Positions 63,714 through 64,000 of a DNA stretch of 64,000 bases are shown here, piece after piece (the first letter of the stretch is position 1; every line of letters begins with the position of its first letter). The position numbers and the translations under genes were made by a program. Under the pieces are notes generated by a model. That model ran no database searches. It saw only the letters and a list, made by a program, of their open reading frames with translations, and was not told where the DNA came from. Source of the stretch: Trebouxia sp. TZW2008 (taxonomy: Eukaryota > Chlorophyta > Trebouxiophyceae > Trebouxiales > Trebouxiaceae); NCBI GenBank assembly GCA_002118135.1, contig BDIU01000053.1, positions 248,001 through 312,000 of the forward strand. Direction: 5' to 3'.

Positions 63714-63868
63714 CTTACTCAGCGGGCATGCCACAGTCAGCAGATCGGCAGGGCCAGGGTCAAATGGCTGCTGATGGCCCTGGCTGGGGCCCTGACCCTG
63801 CTAGCATGCAAGCCCTGCAGACTACGCTGCAGCAGGCGCGGCCACGGCGCTCTTGGGCAGTCCCAGAG
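55905..63868 (+). CDS. STAT-like linker-SH2 protein, 3' end outside window
   Basis: Ten exons join in phase (799 codons so far): 55905-56076, 56399-56598, 57042-57203, 58411-58566, 58912-59085, 59763-59892, 60431-60654, 61167-61365, 62711-62844, 63023-63868. The last donor, GTAGGC after 63868, leads outside the window. Residues about 58-330 resemble a STAT-type immunoglobulin-fold DNA-binding region (RLELRYQGHIDLDVNMMAHV, FTDLNFVKSSRMGKRWLLF, LPTVVISRRTDQYSKAYESL). RKKR at about 59850 may be a nuclear signal. Exon 7 is a linker (LWEDFKDWFIKTIRALKQ). Exon 8 is SH2, with the phosphotyrosine-binding Arg in GAFLVR (residue 444) and SSFAISCRTSS. Exon 9 completes the SH2 domain. The C-tail is Pro/Gln-rich with a polyQ run near residue 737, as in transactivation domains. 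The plant STAT-type linker-SH2 family is the closest fit; transcription-factor activity is inferred. The exon 6 donor is GC. Confidence 0.85.
56925..57120 (+). repeat. Tandem copy of STAT-like exon 3 start
   Basis: Bases 56935-57012 (ggctggagctgcggcaccag ... cgtgctcaacaatcattgcagctcaccc) repeat the start of exon 3 (57042-57110). The copy keeps an open frame (LELRHQGHIDLKVNMMAHV) but has no AG at the matching acceptor position; the nearest lies several bases upstream. Confidence 0.88.
57175..57640 (+). repeat. Serial decayed copies of the exon 3 donor region
   Basis: The exon-3 end and donor ('cacctcatcaaccgcagactgagggttag') is echoed at about 57238, 57369, 57502 and 57625, each followed by a variant of 'actaagggtta' and often by 'tgcttctttgc'. 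Spacing is about 125-135 bp. These appear to be successive, progressively diverged tandem copies within intron 3. Confidence 0.75.
58305..58450 (+). repeat. Small copy of the exon 4 acceptor edge
   Basis: The sequence 'cttgcaggtgccgttgcctttcaca' at about 58311 repeats 'actgcaggtgccgtcactgttcaca' at the exon 4 acceptor (58405). The intron 5' of it also shares 'gatggcgac'/'gagacggca'. Confidence 0.7.
59020..59265 (+). repeat. Tandem copy of the STAT-like exon 5 end
   Basis: The exon 5 end with its donor (about 59015-59110, ccctcagcagggccccttctgg ... cacaggtaggcctgcttcc) recurs at about 59160-59252. The copy keeps cacaggtaggcctgctt including the GT donor. It is a downstream partial copy. Confidence 0.88.
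59565..59800 (+). repeat. Copy of the STAT-like exon 6 start
   Basis: The sequence 'tatgcagatgggcgtgtaagcgctacggatgctgcagaagta' at about 59587 repeats 'tgtgcagatgggtgcatcagcgctacagatgttgcagcagta' at 59757. The copy retains CAG but has an in-frame TAA (gtgtaagcg), so it is dead as an exon. Confidence 0.85.
60225..60560 (+). repeat. Duplicated linker exon with open frame and acceptor
   Basis: Bases 60240-60362 repeat the first 120 bp of exon 7 (60431-60550). The copy keeps a TCAG acceptor, the same phase and a fully open frame (SEDRQIESWILQRHATTSLQ, where the main exon reads SEDRQIESWILQQYATTSLH). After PLTRPDL it diverges, and no obvious GT donor is present at the same site. Confidence 0.9.
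60780..61260 (+). repeat. Three copies of the SH2 exon start
   Basis: The exon 8 start (tgtgaagaggaatggagacagag ... ggctttgccatggac) recurs at about 60780-60840 (tttgaggaggaatggaggcagag) and 60950-61025 (cagtgagaggcaaagcaacc ... ggctttgccgtggatcgtctagc). Neither extra copy has a usable acceptor in phase. Confidence 0.85.
61295..61625 (+). repeat. Tandem copy of the SH2 exon end
   Basis: The exon 8 end (ttcgccatctcctgtcgtacctcctctgagacccacc ... tactcaggtgcagtaca) recurs at about 61500-61575 (tttgccatatcattctgtacctcctctgagaccc ... tactcaggtacagtaca). The copy keeps an open frame (FAISFCTSSETHHPNG) and a GTACAG donor. A shared downstream intron segment (gaggtgccatacagccc) also matches. Confidence 0.88.
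62530..62800 (+). repeat. Tandem copy of the SH2-completing exon 9
   Basis: Bases 62534-62615 repeat 62705-62785. The copy keeps the TTGCAG acceptor and many codons, but a one-base insertion (gggttatagtatctg where the exon has gggtggagcatctg) shifts the frame, so it would not encode the SH2 end. Confidence 0.88.
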
Positions 63869-64000
63869 GTAGGCACAGTTGTTAGTCATGTAAAGGTGTA
63901 TCACGTGTGTGAGCACAAGAGCTAGAGTGTGGGCAGCCAGTTTGTCTTGGCAGGGCAGCCTGTTTTGAATACAGCCAGAAGAGCTCAACTGCTTTGACTG

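Overview
The window is nuclear DNA of a photosynthetic eukaryote, most likely a chlorophyte green alga. Genes are broken into many short exons with GT-AG introns, most acceptors reading TGCAG. The gene set pairs plant-lineage proteins (TML of the TSET/TPLATE complex, a plant-type STAT-like linker-SH2 protein, class II DAHP synthase) with a centriole/cilium protein (WDR90/POC16), a combination typical of green algae rather than land plants. The genus cannot be named from the sequence.

Layout: (1) Raver-like RRM protein, minus, 254-6079. (2) TML, plus, 6797-12301. (3) WDR90/POC16, minus, 12437-29003, a giant WD-repeat gene. (4) NOP16, plus, 29514-31902. (5) Unrecognised 341-residue protein, minus, 33268-34847. 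(6) PH-domain protein with polyQ coiled coil and polyproline, plus, 35595-42939. (7) Class II DAHP synthase, minus, 44157-46898. (8) EFR3-like protein, plus, 47728-54452. (9) STAT-like linker-SH2 protein, plus, from 55905 and running off the right edge. Strands alternate (-,+,-,+,-,+,-,+,+), giving four divergent pairs with short, comparatively CpG-rich shared promoters. For every gene except WDR90 I joined exons by hand, and splice phases and total length close exactly on the chosen stop (for gene 9, up to the last visible donor). For WDR90 the first exons and the last one are resolved, and the middle is placed by similarity.

The genes do not form a pathway. TML, EFR3 and the PH protein could all act at the plasma membrane, but nothing in the sequence links them.

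The most unusual property is pervasive short tandem duplication. Next to many exons sits one or more partial copies of that exon plus a little flanking intron, about 60-250 bp long, at every stage of decay: near-perfect arrays (16.7-17.7 kb, 182-bp period), copies with open frame and intact acceptor that could be alternative exons (60.24 kb, 22.74 kb), and copies with a destroyed splice site, frameshift or stop (8.42, 23.93, 62.54 kb). The same process occurs outside exons (32.0 and 43.6 kb). It looks like an ongoing, genome-wide generator of pseudo-exons and candidate alternative exons.
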